Shown here: piece by piece, positions 1 to 7,810 of the stretch
How the letters are laid out: every line of letters starts with the position of its first letter
How positions within the stretch are numbered: position 1 is the stretch's first letter
Assembly: GCA_964588725.1 (NCBI GenBank)
Contig: CAZPQL010000024.1
Location: forward strand, 1-36,720
Length of the DNA stretch: 36,720 bases
Direction: 5' to 3'
From: UBA5972 sp964588725
Lineage (GTDB): Bacteria; Pseudomonadota; Alphaproteobacteria; Rhodobacterales; Rhodobacteraceae
Translations under genes and position numbers: made by a program
The notes under the pieces: generated by a model
Told to the model about the DNA's origin: nothing
Databases searched by the model: none
The model's input: only the letters and a program-made list of their open reading frames with translations

Positions 1-184
1 GTCCGAAATAGATTACTGGTTTGATTGGGGAATTCGATGAAACGTTTGGCACTAGATTACTCCCTGAAAAAAACGCTCGGCGTAGTCAAAAATATTGGTC
101 AATTTATGCAGATTTTCTGGTTTTCATCAATGACGTCAAAAAATACTTGGGTAGCCAAGAACCGTCCGGTGGCTCAGGCTATAT
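1..184. other. Left edge, no gene assigned
   Basis: No gene is assigned with confidence here. One + frame reads SEIDYWFDWGIR then TGA at 38-40, which could be the last residues of a gene starting outside the window. A 62-codon frame (21-209, TTG start) overlaps the 3' end of the MFS gene on the other strand and has no recognisable motif. The stretch is AT-richer than the genes to its right. Confidence 0.3.
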
Positions 185-1354
185 CTATTTTTCAGTGGAA
201 AACGCGTAAATTGCGCCACCGGCCAACAAACTCAGGCCGAACAACAAGAACAGGTTGCTATAGAATCCGGCGTCGGCAATCGGCGCGGCTTGGGCCATTT
301 TGCTGGTGATGAACTGCATCAGTCCCACGCCGCCAATGCCGAACAGGTTCAGCAGCGTCAGCCCGCGTCCAGTCAGATGCGCCGGCATGAACGCCTGCCC
401 GTGCGCCATGATCACCGGAAATGACGCACCGAAAAAGCCGATGGCCGTAATAATCAGCGCTGAGGCCAACCAGGTTGTATCGGGCCATATCCACAGGCTC
501 AGGCACAAAAACGCCCCGATCAGATTGCCGGTCAGGACCACCGTCTTTTTGGAGCCCACCAGCCGTTCAACCGGACCGTAGGCGAAATTGCCTAGTGCCA
601 TGGCGACGGCCATCATCAGCGTCGCGCGCCCGATGCCGATCTGATCAAGCGCGAAAATATCCTCAAAATACGGTCCTGCCCACAGGCCCCGGATCGCTGC
701 GGCCGGGGCATAATTCACCAATAATAGCGGAAATAAAAGCAACAGTTTGCGGTTGAAGACCAGGCTTAGCAGGGTCCCCGATTGTTTATCTTCCCGCCCG
801 GATTTTGGCGGGTCTTTCAGAAACAACAACAGGGCCAGCGCCACAAGCGCGGCAGCGGCTGCAAGTCCCCACATGGTTTCGCGCCACCCGAAAGCCGTAA
901 CCGCCCACGCCAACGGAATCGATCCCGCCAGATTGCCGGTCGACCCCACGCCGATCATGGCACCGGCCAGCGTGGCAAACATCGCCCGCGGATAGACGCG
1001 CGCAAAAATATAATAGGACGCCATCAAAACCGGCGCACCCGCCAGTCCAAACAGCGCCATGGCAAGGGTGACCATATTCGGAGTCGTGGCCAGCGCAAAA
1101 ACAGCGCCGCCGCCACAGCCGCCAAGGCCCAGCAAAACAACAGTTGTGCGTCGCGGCCCAAACCGGTCAAGCGACCAGCCAACCGGAATTTGCATGGCGG
1201 CAAACGTCAAAAACCAGATGCCCGACGCGAACGAAAGGTCAGACGCTGTCGCCCCGATATCGCCGCCCAGCACCGGCGTCAGAACCGCCAGAAAACTGCG
1301 GTAAAACTGGCTGAGAAAATAGCCGGAAACAAGAAACAAAATGCCAAGTTTCAT
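185..1354 (-). CDS. MFS transporter
   Basis: Major facilitator superfamily permease of the inner membrane, about 389 aa, with roughly 12 hydrophobic segments. The loop between TM2 and TM3 reads DRFGPRRTT, a variant of the MFS signature (D-R-x-G-R-R), preceded by the hydrophobic segment with PVGWSLDRFG. The substrate cannot be told from sequence. I chose the ATG at 1354 (MKLGILFLVSGYF) because it opens straight into the first membrane helix and has an AAGG-type ribosome site about 8 nt upstream. An upstream in-frame start at 1399 would add 15 polar residues unlike an MFS N-terminus. It is followed on the same strand side by the ATC-hydrolase-family gene (start about 1918, ending at 1430), so the two may be co-transcribed in that order. 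Confidence 0.85.
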   Translation of the reverse strand: MKLGILFLVSGYFLSQFYRSFLAVLTPVLGGDIGATASDLSFASGIWFLTFAAMQIPVGWSLDRFGPRRTTVVLLGLGGCGGGAVFALATTPNMVTLAMALFGLAGAPVLMASYYIFARVYPRAMFATLAGAMIGVGSTGNLAGSIPLAWAVTAFGWRETMWGLAAAAALVALALLLFLKDPPKSGREDKQSGTLLSLVFNRKLLLLFPLLLVNYAPAAAIRGLWAGPYFEDIFALDQIGIGRATLMMAVAMALGNFAYGPVERLVGSKKTVVLTGNLIGAFLCLSLWIWPDTTWLASALIITAIGFFGASFPVIMAHGQAFMPAHLTGRGLTLLNLFGIGGVGLMQFITSKMAQAAPIADAGFYSNLFLLFGLSLLAGGAIYAFSTEK

Positions 1355-1429
1355 GGGGGAGCCTTGCCTGCAATCGTCCTGATGACCTAGCCACCACACC
1401 GCGCGGACTGCAAGCGAATTTGCTGCGCC

Positions 1430-1918
1430 CTACTGTTTGTTTTTGCCCCGCAGACGATAGCGAAAATCGCAATGCGTGGCGCCCTTCATGATCGTCTGGG
1501 TCACCGTCAGGTCCATATCGGGGTTGAACCCTTTACAAAAGCTCTGATCCCGGTTGCACGACATCAGATGGCCGATATCACCCATGCCCATATCGCGGTA
1601 CATTTCGGCATAAGCGCAGCGTGTGACGTTGAATTCAAGCGCTGTATCCGTGCTGGTCAAACGGTCAATTTTCAGCGCGTCGCCCATTTCCCACAGGGTC
1701 ATCACATCGGAAAAATCCCGCAGGCTTGTGTGCCCGCTCTGCCGATTGGCAAATTCCTTGCCCTGCGCAACGGCGTCCTGAATAACCGCCGCGCCAAGGA
1801 TGTCCTGTGCCGCGCTCACCCCAAGGCGCGCGACCAGAACGTCATAAACTTTCTTTAGAATAGCCGCCTCGATCCGGCGCTTTTCCAGCATTGGCATTGG
1901 TGGTTGCGGCGTTGACAC
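1430..1918 (-). CDS. L-2-amino-thiazoline-4-carboxylic acid hydrolase family protein
   Basis: About 162 aa. The sequence fits the ATC hydrolase family (named for the L-cysteine synthesis enzyme of Pseudomonas; most members have no proven substrate). The family pattern is visible in the C-terminal half: FNVTRCAYAEMYRDMG, then MSCNRDQSFCKGFNP, then TQTIMKGATHCDFRYR. Conserved cysteines sit in the RCAYAEMY, CNRD and HCDFRY motifs. The N-terminus (LEKRRIEAAILKKVYDVL) is also typical. The long form starts with GTG at 1918; ATGs at 1897 and 1891 (MLEKRRIE) are alternatives, and no strong ribosome site decides between them. It lies just upstream of the MFS gene on the same strand, so a shared transcript is plausible. 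The physiological reaction is not known. Confidence 0.75.
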   Translation of the reverse strand: MSTPQPPMPMLEKRRIEAAILKKVYDVLVARLGVSAAQDILGAAVIQDAVAQGKEFANRQSGHTSLRDFSDVMTLWEMGDALKIDRLTSTDTALEFNVTRCAYAEMYRDMGMGDIGHLMSCNRDQSFCKGFNPDMDLTVTQTIMKGATHCDFRYRLRGKNKQ

Positions 1919-2074
1919 GTCTGTTTATCCCGAAGTTTTTCGTGGCGTGCACGACAAGGCCAAGGTCTGTTTCAACCCCGTCTTACCTAACCACAGCCTT
2001 GGATTGTGTGTAAAGAGATCCCGCGGAACCAGAGATTACCGCAAAAACCCGCTCAAAAGCCAGGAAAGGTCCTG

Positions 2075-2533
2075 CTACAGCGGAATACGGGTTATTTTGA
2101 AACCCTTTCTTTGTAGCATCGGCAAGAGCCCGTATTTGCCACCAAGATGGGCGGCGCCAACGGCGACAAAAGTGCCTCCCGCGCTCAGTGCTCTGGTCAA
2201 AGTTGGCGTCCAGGCCTTGTTGCGCGCCAGCAGAATTTTCTGATCGCGAAACCGCGCCAAAAGTTCCACACCGCGCCGATTGGGAATTTGACGGTCCACG
2301 TAGTCAATAAATACCTGCGTCAGTTCGACGTTTTCCGATACAAGCAAGCTGAAGTAACGCCCGACTGCATAGGGTTGCTGGCTGGCAATGCCCGCCAATT
2401 ATTGCCGCGTTTCCTTGGGAAGCCTCGGCCAGAGGCTGGCACCGTTGCATGAAATTGACTGAGCCGACGCTTGCGACGTTAAAACCCAAACCAAAGCTAG
2501 AACAAGCAGGCGACTCCAAGAATAAATGCGCAT
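2075..2533 (-). pseudogene. Decayed TraB/GumN family gene
   Basis: A remnant of a TraB/GumN (PF01963-type) protein. The frame opens with ATG at 2533 and a clear signal peptide (MRIYSWSRLLVLALVWVLTSQASAQ). The family-like N-terminus SCNGASLWPRLPKETRQ follows, then an in-frame TAA at 2399-2401. The same frame continues directly as LAGIASQQPYAVGRYF and reaches the family C-terminus (LLARNKAWTPTL, FVAVGAAHLGGKYGLLPML, KGFKITRI). Intact members are about 290-340 aa; this reads about 150 codons, so the central region with the first conserved histidine motif is missing. An internal deletion plus a nonsense codon makes it a pseudogene. The family assignment rests mainly on the AAHLGGKYGLLPML motif. 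Confidence 0.65.
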
Positions 2534-2994
2534 TTTCAAAATTCCCAAAAAATATTCACTATGTCGGCACTTCAATTTTACGAGACGGTACCAGTAATCG
2601 CCCGCTACGAACTCAGAGAAAAAATTGAATTTGCCATACTTGACAAAGAATGTAGCCGATTGATCTCGGCGGTTGATCATCTTGAATTCGTATCCGTCTT
2701 TGGATTTACTTAGCACGCCGCTCCAAATACCCGAGTATTTGCTGCCCTTTGACACCAAATTAAACCGGCATTTACCGCGTGTTCTTTTGCAGTCAAACGG
2801 CTGTAATTTGTGTCATAATACCCCACCGCAGTCTTCGAAACCAGTAACCGATCAAGCACAATCAGGGGGTGTTTCACCGGGCGGTTTGCCAGGTCGTGCA
2901 GCGATACAGAACAATAGGTCTGAACGCGCAGTGGGGCCATGTTACCGGTCCTTGAAATCCCCCGGTAAACTCCGTACATGAATCCCAACATCAC
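2534..2994 (-). pseudogene. Possible degraded small gene, unrecognised
   Basis: Two overlapping - strand frames look protein-like but neither is complete. One runs from 2994 to 2710 (includes MAPLRVQTYCSVSLHDLANRPV and GYYDTNYSRL). The other covers about 2800 down to 2534 (CKRTRGKCRFNL, YSGIWSGVLSKSKDGYEFKM, VKYGKFN, GDYWYRLVKLKC). The second has no start of its own and continues without a stop into the TraB remnant. A frameshift near 2785 would join them into one protein of roughly 135 aa. I do not recognise the family. The candidate secE promoter overlaps the upstream end of this stretch. Confidence 0.25.
2952..2980 (+). promoter_or_regulatory. Candidate sigma70 promoter for secE-nusG-rplKA
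   Basis: TTGAAA at 2952-2957 and TACATG at 2975-2980 are separated by 17 nt. The -10 matches consensus only partly. Position supports it: the genes to the left run the other way, so the secE transcript must begin in this gap, and a start near 2987 would give a leader of about 33 nt. Confidence 0.4.
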
Positions 2995-3019
2995 CCCTAT
3001 GCGATCAAGGAGTCACGCG

Positions 3020-3214
3020 ATGGCCAGAACCAACCCCATGCAATTCATTCAGCAGGTTCGTGCCGAAGTGTCAAAAGTCGTGTGGCCGTCGCGCCGTGAA
3101 ACCACGGTGACCACGGTCATGGTGTTTATCATGGCGGCAGTGGCGGCGATGTTCTTCTTTATGATTGACCAGATTATCAAACTGGGCCTGACGACGACTT
3201 TGGGATTGTTTTGA
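3020..3214 (+). CDS. secE: Preprotein translocase subunit SecE
   Basis: SecE is the small essential subunit of the SecYEG inner-membrane protein channel. This 64-aa form has the single-helix layout seen in most alphaproteobacteria. An amphipathic N-terminal stretch (FIQQVRAEVSKVVWPSRRETTVTT) carries the conserved V-x-WPSR-x-E motif, followed by one membrane span (VMVFIMAAVAAMFFFMIDQIIKLGL). The ATG at 3020 is preceded by AAGGAG at 3007-3012. An earlier in-frame ATG at 2978 would add 14 residues not expected in the family and lies over the candidate promoter. It precedes nusG, as in most bacteria. Confidence 0.95.
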   Translation: MARTNPMQFIQQVRAEVSKVVWPSRRETTVTTVMVFIMAAVAAMFFFMIDQIIKLGLTTTLGLF

Positions 3215-3271
3215 TATCAAAGCCACGGCATCTGGCATGCGGCTTGGCGCAGAATTTCTGAGACAGACCCC

Positions 3272-3300
3272 TTGAACCCCCCAGTTTTCGGTTGTAAAGC
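3272..3300 (+). promoter_or_regulatory. Weak promoter-like sequence upstream of nusG
   Basis: TTGAAC at 3272-3277 and TAAAGC at 3295-3300 are 17 nt apart within the 220-nt secE-nusG gap. The gap is unusually long for this pair and has no other recognisable element. The -10 is poor, so this is only a candidate secondary start. Confidence 0.2.
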
Positions 3301-3434
3301 GTCATCCATCCCAGACAGTAGCGCGCATTTATAGGTACAGAGCGCGGTTTTCTGTTCAGGATAAGCATAGGTAAGATGCTGAAAAGACACGGTTTTCAGG
3401 CAGAATCACTGCCACACGCAAAGGTGCAGGCAAC

Positions 3435-3968
3435 ATGGCGAAACGCTGGTATTCGGTAAGTGTTCTCTCGAACTATGAGAATAAAATCGCCGAAGCGATT
3501 AAAGAGGCCGTTGCTCAGGAAGGGCTGGAAGACGAGATATTTGACGTTCTTGTCCCTACCGAAGAAGTTCTTGAAATGCGCCGGGGCAAAAAGGTGCAGG
3601 TCGAACGCCGTTTTATGCCGGGTTACGTTCTGGTGCAGATGGACCTGACAGACCGCGGCTATCATCTGGTGAATTCGATCAACCGCGTAACCGGTTTTCT
3701 TGGCCAGCAGGGCCGCCCGACTCCGATGCGCGACAGCGAAGTCGCCGTCATCATGAATCAGGTCGAAGAAAACGCTGAAAGCCCGCGTTCGTTGATTTCT
3801 TACGATGTGGGCGAACAGGTGAACGTCATCGACGGACCTTTTGAAGGCTTTTCCGGCAACGTCGAGGATGTCGACGAAGACGCGCAACGGCTTAAGGTGT
3901 CCGTGTCAATTTTTGGCCGCGCCACCCCGGTGGAGCTGGAATACACGCAGGTTTCCAAGCAAAGTTGA
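3435..3968 (+). CDS. nusG: Transcription termination/antitermination factor NusG
   Basis: NusG binds the RNA polymerase clamp. In well-studied bacteria it stimulates elongation, links transcription to translation through S10 and recruits Rho. The 177-aa protein shows the NGN domain first (KRWYSVSVLSNYENKIAEAIKE, MPGYVLVQMDLTD, VTGFLGQQGRPTPM) and then a C-terminal KOW domain (VNVIDGPFEGFSGNVEDVD, SIFGRATPVELEYTQV). Length and motifs are those of a standard NusG. The start is supported by AAAGGTG about 9 nt before the ATG. Between it and rplK lies a 215-nt GC-rich leader. Confidence 0.97.
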   Translation: MAKRWYSVSVLSNYENKIAEAIKEAVAQEGLEDEIFDVLVPTEEVLEMRRGKKVQVERRFMPGYVLVQMDLTDRGYHLVNSINRVTGFLGQQGRPTPMRDSEVAVIMNQVEENAESPRSLISYDVGEQVNVIDGPFEGFSGNVEDVDEDAQRLKVSVSIFGRATPVELEYTQVSKQS

Positions 3969-4183
3969 GCTATGGCGACCCGCCGTTTTGGCCGGAATTA
4001 TGTTTCGCGAATCCGCTTGCCATCGCACTGCCCAACGCCTAAACGGCCAACTTCCGCCGCGCAGTAGCGTCTGCGCTGGAAAATCTCGTGGGAGGCATCG
4101 GCGCGCGCGCGTGTCCGGCCGGACCACTTAACCAATGACGGCGCGTATCGCGATATGCCGCCGAGGTGACAAAGGAGGCCACG
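3969..4183 (+). promoter_or_regulatory. Long nusG-rplK leader
   Basis: This is a 215-nt untranslated gap, GC-rich in its second half (GGCGCGCGCGCG near 4098), ending in a perfect AAGGAGG at 4172-4178 before rplK. In enterobacteria ribosomal protein L1 represses rplK-rplA translation by binding an rRNA-like fold in this leader. A similar role here is possible, but I cannot identify the L1 site by eye. Confidence 0.3.
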
Positions 4184-4612
4184 ATGGCCAAAAAAATAGC
4201 CGGCACCATGAAGCTGCAGGTTCCTGCAGGTCAAGCCAATCCATCCCCACCAGTAGGCCCAGCTTTGGGTCAACGCGGGATCAACATCATGGAATTCTGC
4301 AAAGCGTTCAATGCCAAGACGCAGGAGATGGAGCCGGGTGCGCCGTGCCCGACAATCATCACCTATTATGTTGATAAATCCTTCACCATGGACATCAAAA
4401 CTCCGCCCGCCAGCTACTTGCTGAAAAAAGCGGCCAAGCTGAAATCGGGTGCCACCAATCCGGCGCGCGACGTTGTGGGTTCTGTGACAGCCAAACAGGT
4501 CAAAGAAATCGCCGAAGCGAAAATGAAAGACCTCAGTGCCAACGATATCGACGCGGCAATGCTGATTATCATGGGCTCGGCCCGTTCGATGGGTATCGAG
4601 GTAAAGGGGTAG
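4184..4612 (+). CDS. rplK: 50S ribosomal protein L11
   Basis: L11 binds the GTPase-associated region of 23S rRNA and, with L10/L7-L12, contacts translation factors; it is also needed for RelA-dependent stringent signalling. This 142-aa protein is full length. It has the proline-rich N-terminal switch (PSPPVGPALGQRGINIMEFCKAFN), the linker and the C-terminal rRNA-binding domain (TPPASYLLKKAAKLKSG, MLIIMGSARSMGIEVKG). The ATG at 4184 sits behind AAGGAGG at 4172-4178; the in-frame GTG at 4166 lies upstream of that ribosome site and is rejected. rplA follows after 3 nt, so the two are translationally linked. Confidence 0.98.
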   Translation: MAKKIAGTMKLQVPAGQANPSPPVGPALGQRGINIMEFCKAFNAKTQEMEPGAPCPTIITYYVDKSFTMDIKTPPASYLLKKAAKLKSGATNPARDVVGSVTAKQVKEIAEAKMKDLSANDIDAAMLIIMGSARSMGIEVKG

Positions 4613-4615
4613 ATC

Positions 4616-5329
4616 ATGGCCAAATTTGGAAAAAGAACCACCGCCGCCCGTGCTGCTTTCAAAGGCAAAATCGACGTGACCGTGGACGAGGCCGTCGCAT
4701 TGGTCAAAGCCAACGCCACGGCAAAATTCGATGAAACCGTTGATATCGCGCTGAGCCTTGGCGTAGACCCGCGCCATGCAGACCAAATGGTGCGCGGTGT
4801 TGTCAGCCTGCCAAACGGCACAGGTAAAACCATGCGCGTGGCAGTGTTTGCGCGCAACGAAAAAGCCGACGAGGCCAGTGCCGCCGGTGCGGATATTGTG
4901 GGTGCCGAGGACCTGATGGAAACCATTCAGGGTGGCACAATCGATTTTGATCGCTGTATTGCAACGCCAGACATGATGCCGATTGTTGGCCGTCTGGGTA
5001 AAGTGCTTGGCCCCCGCAACCTGATGCCCAACCCGCGGGTTGGTACGGTGACCATGGACATCAAAGCCGCTGTTGAAGCCGCCAAAGGCGGCGAAGTGCA
5101 GTTCAAGGCTGAAAAAGCCGGTGTCGTGCACGCGGGTATCGGCAAAGCGTCGTTCAGCGCGAAACAGCTGACCGAGAATGTAAAAGCGTTCGTTGCCGCT
5201 GTGCAAAAGGCCAAGCCCTCGGGGTCAAAAGGTGCCTATATGAAAAAAATCGCGCTCAGCTCCACCATGGGTCCCGGTGCAAGCGTCGATATTGCGTCCG
5301 CGTTGGGAGCAGAAGAAAATACGGCTTGA
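4616..5329 (+). CDS. rplA: 50S ribosomal protein L1
   Basis: L1 forms the mobile L1 stalk of the large subunit, which moves deacylated tRNA out of the E site. In many bacteria it also represses its own operon by binding the mRNA. The 237-aa protein is close to the usual 230-234 aa. It shows LSLGVDPRHADQMVRGVVSLPNGTGK, the second-domain motif PDMMPIVGRLGKVLGPRNLMPNPR, and the C-terminal KGAYMKKIALSSTMGPGASVD. Start spacing is 3 nt after rplK. The next gene in most bacteria would be rplJ; here a methyltransferase gene is interposed. Confidence 0.98.
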   Translation: MAKFGKRTTAARAAFKGKIDVTVDEAVALVKANATAKFDETVDIALSLGVDPRHADQMVRGVVSLPNGTGKTMRVAVFARNEKADEASAAGADIVGAEDLMETIQGGTIDFDRCIATPDMMPIVGRLGKVLGPRNLMPNPRVGTVTMDIKAAVEAAKGGEVQFKAEKAGVVHAGIGKASFSAKQLTENVKAFVAAVQKAKPSGSKGAYMKKIALSSTMGPGASVDIASALGAEENTA

Positions 5330-5396
5330 GAGTATTCTTGCCCCGGTTTCGGTGTATCGCCGGGCCGGGGCCGATAAAACAGTGCGGTGAGGCTTC

Positions 5397-6293
5397 ATGA
5401 TCCATTCGCTACCCTTCACACCGTACCCGGTCGAGCGCACCACACATGATTGTCCGTTGTGCGGTGAAAATGAAGCCACAGAGATTTCCCAAACAGATAG
5501 ACGTTTCAAGACAAACACACATGTCAAATGCGACGCGTGCGGCATGGTCCGACAGCATCCTTTGCCAAGCGAAAGCGCGCTGGCCGATTATTACAGACAC
5601 TATTACCGCAGCGATTACCAAAAGCAGGTCGAACCTTCGCAAAAGCATATTAAAAAGCGCATAAAAGAGGCCACGCGGCGCTTTGATAGATTAAGCGGGG
5701 AATTACCGACCAAGGCCGCTATCGTGGATTTTGGCTGCGGGTCCGGTGAATTTATTCAGCTGTCCGTTGCCCGCGGCCACACGGCGGGCGGTTTTGAACC
5801 CGGACAGGGTTACGCCAGATACGCCAGGGATGTGGCCGGTCTGGATGTCGAATGCGTGGGCTGGCAGGACTACAAGCCCAAGCAACCGGCGGACGCTGTG
5901 ACCACATTTCACGTCTTCGAGCATTTGGTAAATCCTGTAGATGCATTCGCCAAAGCCGTGTCCTGGCTGAACGACGACGGTCTTGTGTACATCGAGGTGC
6001 CAAATATCGCCCGGTCGCTGGCCCGCAAGGGATTTGGTTGCCTGCACTTCGCGCACACATTGGGGTTTGGCCGGTTCTCGCTGGAACTGTTGGGGGCCGT
6101 CAACGGCTTTGGCGTGGTTCAGGTCTTTGACGATTATGACATCGGATTGGTTCTGCGCAAAGGTGGCGCGCGAAAGCTTGCGGATATTCGGGCAGACTCG
6201 GTTCAGGAACTCAATGACTGGAACCTGACTACTGTGCGTAGGCAATACTGGGATTACACGGCCTCAAAGATTTTGCCTTGGCGTCGGAAATAG
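5397..6293 (+). CDS. Class I SAM-dependent methyltransferase with N-terminal zinc ribbon
   Basis: A 298-aa protein. The N-terminus carries a C4 zinc ribbon, with CPLC at residues 19-22 and CDAC at 45-48. A class I methyltransferase fold follows: SAM-binding motif I is VDFGCGSGEF (from 110), an acidic residue in FEPGQGYA follows, and TTFHVFEHLVNP matches the motif seen in Methyltransf_23-type enzymes. A later strand reads GLVYIEVPN. Such ribbon-plus-methyltransferase proteins often modify sugars or lipids on the cell surface, but the substrate is not evident here. The start has GGTGAGG about 7 nt upstream. It is 67 nt after rplA on the same strand and inside the usual rplA-rplJ gap, so it may be read through from the rplKA transcript. 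Confidence 0.8.
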   Translation: MIHSLPFTPYPVERTTHDCPLCGENEATEISQTDRRFKTNTHVKCDACGMVRQHPLPSESALADYYRHYYRSDYQKQVEPSQKHIKKRIKEATRRFDRLSGELPTKAAIVDFGCGSGEFIQLSVARGHTAGGFEPGQGYARYARDVAGLDVECVGWQDYKPKQPADAVTTFHVFEHLVNPVDAFAKAVSWLNDDGLVYIEVPNIARSLARKGFGCLHFAHTLGFGRFSLELLGAVNGFGVVQVFDDYDIGLVLRKGGARKLADIRADSVQELNDWNLTTVRRQYWDYTASKILPWRRK

Positions 6294-6464
6294 CCGGTAA
6301 CAAGTTTTTCACTTACCCGCACCGCAGCGTACGTAAATATTACAATAAACCTGATCGGCCTTTTCCCGCCCGAGACAGAGAACGGGTCCGTGCGCGAAAT
6401 GCCTGGCCGTCCGTTATAAATACCACTATTAGGTACTGAAAAAGCCACCACAAACCCACGGCAG

Positions 6465-6493
6465 TTGATTTTCTGCGCCTACTTTGCTAACCT
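6465..6493 (+). promoter_or_regulatory. Candidate promoter for rplJ-rplL-rpoBC
   Basis: TTGATT at 6465-6470 and TAACCT at 6488-6493 are separated by 17 nt. The site is about 335 nt upstream of the rplJ start and after the methyltransferase gene. It would give the rplJL-rpoBC genes their own transcript despite the inserted gene. Match to consensus is moderate. Confidence 0.35.
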
Positions 6494-6649
6494 GAATTCA
6501 CGGAAATGCATTCCATCGGCTTGTCGCTTCAGCGATTGGCCGCTTGTGTGTGTTTTAGCCCTTCACATTGCCTGCCAAAACCCCTAAGTAGCACCCATTC
6601 GGGTCGCTGCATATGTGCTGCGGCCTGAATGATTCGTCCAAGACGGCCG

Positions 6650-6826
6650 GTGGCGCGGGAATTCCCAAACCATAATTCCGACCTGAGACGGGAATTGAAC
6701 AATACTTTTTTGGGCAAACACCCAAGAGCGAGATTGCGAAGGACCCGTAAGGACCCGAATGTCGGGCTTACGCCCGGCAAAAGTGAGAGCCGGAGGGTCT
6801 TGCCCTCCATGACTAGGAGCATACCT
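6650..6826 (+). ncRNA. rplJ (L10) mRNA leader, likely autoregulatory
   Basis: The 533-nt gap before rplJ holds a conserved-looking leader. Its last part has the hairpin CGGGC-TTAC-GCCCG (about 6765-6778) and GGAGGG-TCTTG-CCCTCC (about 6792-6808), immediately upstream of the ribosome site AGGAG (6815-6819). In other bacteria the L10(L12)4 complex binds such a leader and shuts off rplJL translation (Rfam L10 leader). The assignment here is from position and fold. Its left boundary is a guess, and the stretch 6294-6640 holds only the candidate promoter. Confidence 0.5.
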
Positions 6827-7342
6827 GTGGACAGAGCCCAAAAAGAAGCAGTGGTCAGTGAACTTGGCCAAATCTTCGCGGACTCTGGCGTAATTGTCGT
6901 AGCACATTACGCAGGTCTTACGGTTGCAGATATGACTGATCTAAGGGCCCGCATGCGCGACGCCGGTGGATCGGTACGTGTCGCCAAGAACAGGCTCGCC
7001 AAAATCGCTCTGACGGGTGCCCCCTGCGAAAGCATTTCAGGGTTACTCAACGGAATGACCGTTCTCGCCTATTCAGAGGACCCGGTAACTGCAGCGAAAG
7101 TTGTGGAAGCCTACGCCAAAGACAACAAAAAGTTGGTCGTTCTTGGGGGTGCTATGGGTGAAACGGCCCTTGACCCGGCCGGTGTGAAAGCCGTGGCCGC
7201 CATGCCTTCGCGTGAGGAGCTTATCGCTTCGATCGCGGGATGCATCGGCGCCCCAGCTGCCAACATTGCCGGTGCGATTGGCGCGCCTGCCCAAAACATC
7301 GCTGGTGCATTGTCCACCATCGAAGATCGGGCGGCGGCATAA
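6827..7342 (+). CDS. rplJ: 50S ribosomal protein L10
   Basis: L10 anchors L7/L12 dimers to the ribosome stalk base. The 171-aa protein has the N-terminal rRNA-binding domain (FADSGVIVVAHYAGLTVADMTDLR, GGSVRVAKNRLAKIAL) and the C-terminal L12-binding helix region, where the motif IGAPAANIAGAIGAPAQNIAGAL is nearly duplicated. I chose GTG at 6827 (VDRAQKEAVV) because AGGAG lies at 6815-6819 with 7-nt spacing, and alphaproteobacterial L10 begins there. The open frame reaches back to 6629, but that part overlaps the leader hairpins and is Arg-rich non-family sequence. rplL follows after 80 nt. Confidence 0.95.
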   Translation: MDRAQKEAVVSELGQIFADSGVIVVAHYAGLTVADMTDLRARMRDAGGSVRVAKNRLAKIALTGAPCESISGLLNGMTVLAYSEDPVTAAKVVEAYAKDNKKLVVLGGAMGETALDPAGVKAVAAMPSREELIASIAGCIGAPAANIAGAIGAPAQNIAGALSTIEDRAAA

Positions 7343-7422
7343 CTGACTGCAATTCGTAAGGCGTGTGCAAGTGAAACATCATCGCGCTGGAACATAACAG
7401 AAAACGAAACGGAAAAAAGCAA

Positions 7423-7803
7423 ATGGCTGATCTGAAAAAAATGGCAGAAGAGATCGTCGGTCTGACACTTCTCGAAGCCCAAGAACTGAAGACAATCCTG
7501 AAAGACGAATACGGCATCGAGCCCGCAGCAGGAGGCGCCGTAATGGTTGCCGGCGGCGGCGGCGACGCTGGTGGTGAGGCGGCAGAGGAAAAAGACGAAT
7601 TCGACGTCATCCTGAAATCTGCCGGCGACAAGAAAATTGGCGTGATTAAAGAAGTCCGCACCATCACTGGTCTGGGCCTCAAAGAAGCCAAGGATCTTGT
7701 GGACGCAGGCGGTAAAGCCGTCAAAGAAGGTGTGTCCAAAGCCGAAGCGGAAGAAATCAAAGGCAAGCTGGAAGCAGCCGGTGCCGAAGTTGAACTAAAG
7801 TGA
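7423..7803 (+). CDS. rplL: 50S ribosomal protein L7/L12
   Basis: L7/L12 forms the flexible stalk that recruits and activates translational GTPases. The 126-aa protein has the N-terminal dimer domain (MADLKKMAEEIVGLTLLEAQELKTILKDEYG), an Ala/Gly-rich hinge (AAGGAVMVAGGGGDAGGEAAEE) and the C-terminal factor-binding domain (EFDVILKSAGDKKIGVIKEVR, GLGLKEAKDLVDAGGKAVKEGV). This is normal length and architecture. The ribosome site is weak (only ACGGA about 10 nt upstream), which is odd for the stalk protein, present in several copies per ribosome. It is followed by a 297-nt gap packed with hairpins before rpoB. Confidence 0.97.
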   Translation: MADLKKMAEEIVGLTLLEAQELKTILKDEYGIEPAAGGAVMVAGGGGDAGGEAAEEKDEFDVILKSAGDKKIGVIKEVRTITGLGLKEAKDLVDAGGKAVKEGVSKAEAEEIKGKLEAAGAEVELK

Positions 7804-7810
7804 TCACGGC

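Noticed and set aside
2800..3019. tRNA-Trp or a tuf copy before secE
   Set aside because: Often found there in relatives, but neither a cloverleaf nor EF-Tu sequence is present in this window.
3998..5206. Long open frame on the - strand opposite rplK/rplA (402 codons)
   Set aside because: His/Phe-rich composition with no motif, directly antisense to two certain ribosomal genes; a shadow of biased codon use. The same holds for the long - frames opposite rpoB, rpoC, fusA and tuf (for example 21872-23113).
6629..6826. Upstream extension of rplJ to 6629
   Set aside because: It is Arg-rich non-family sequence lying over the leader hairpins, while GTG 6827 has AGGAG at proper spacing and the family N-terminus.
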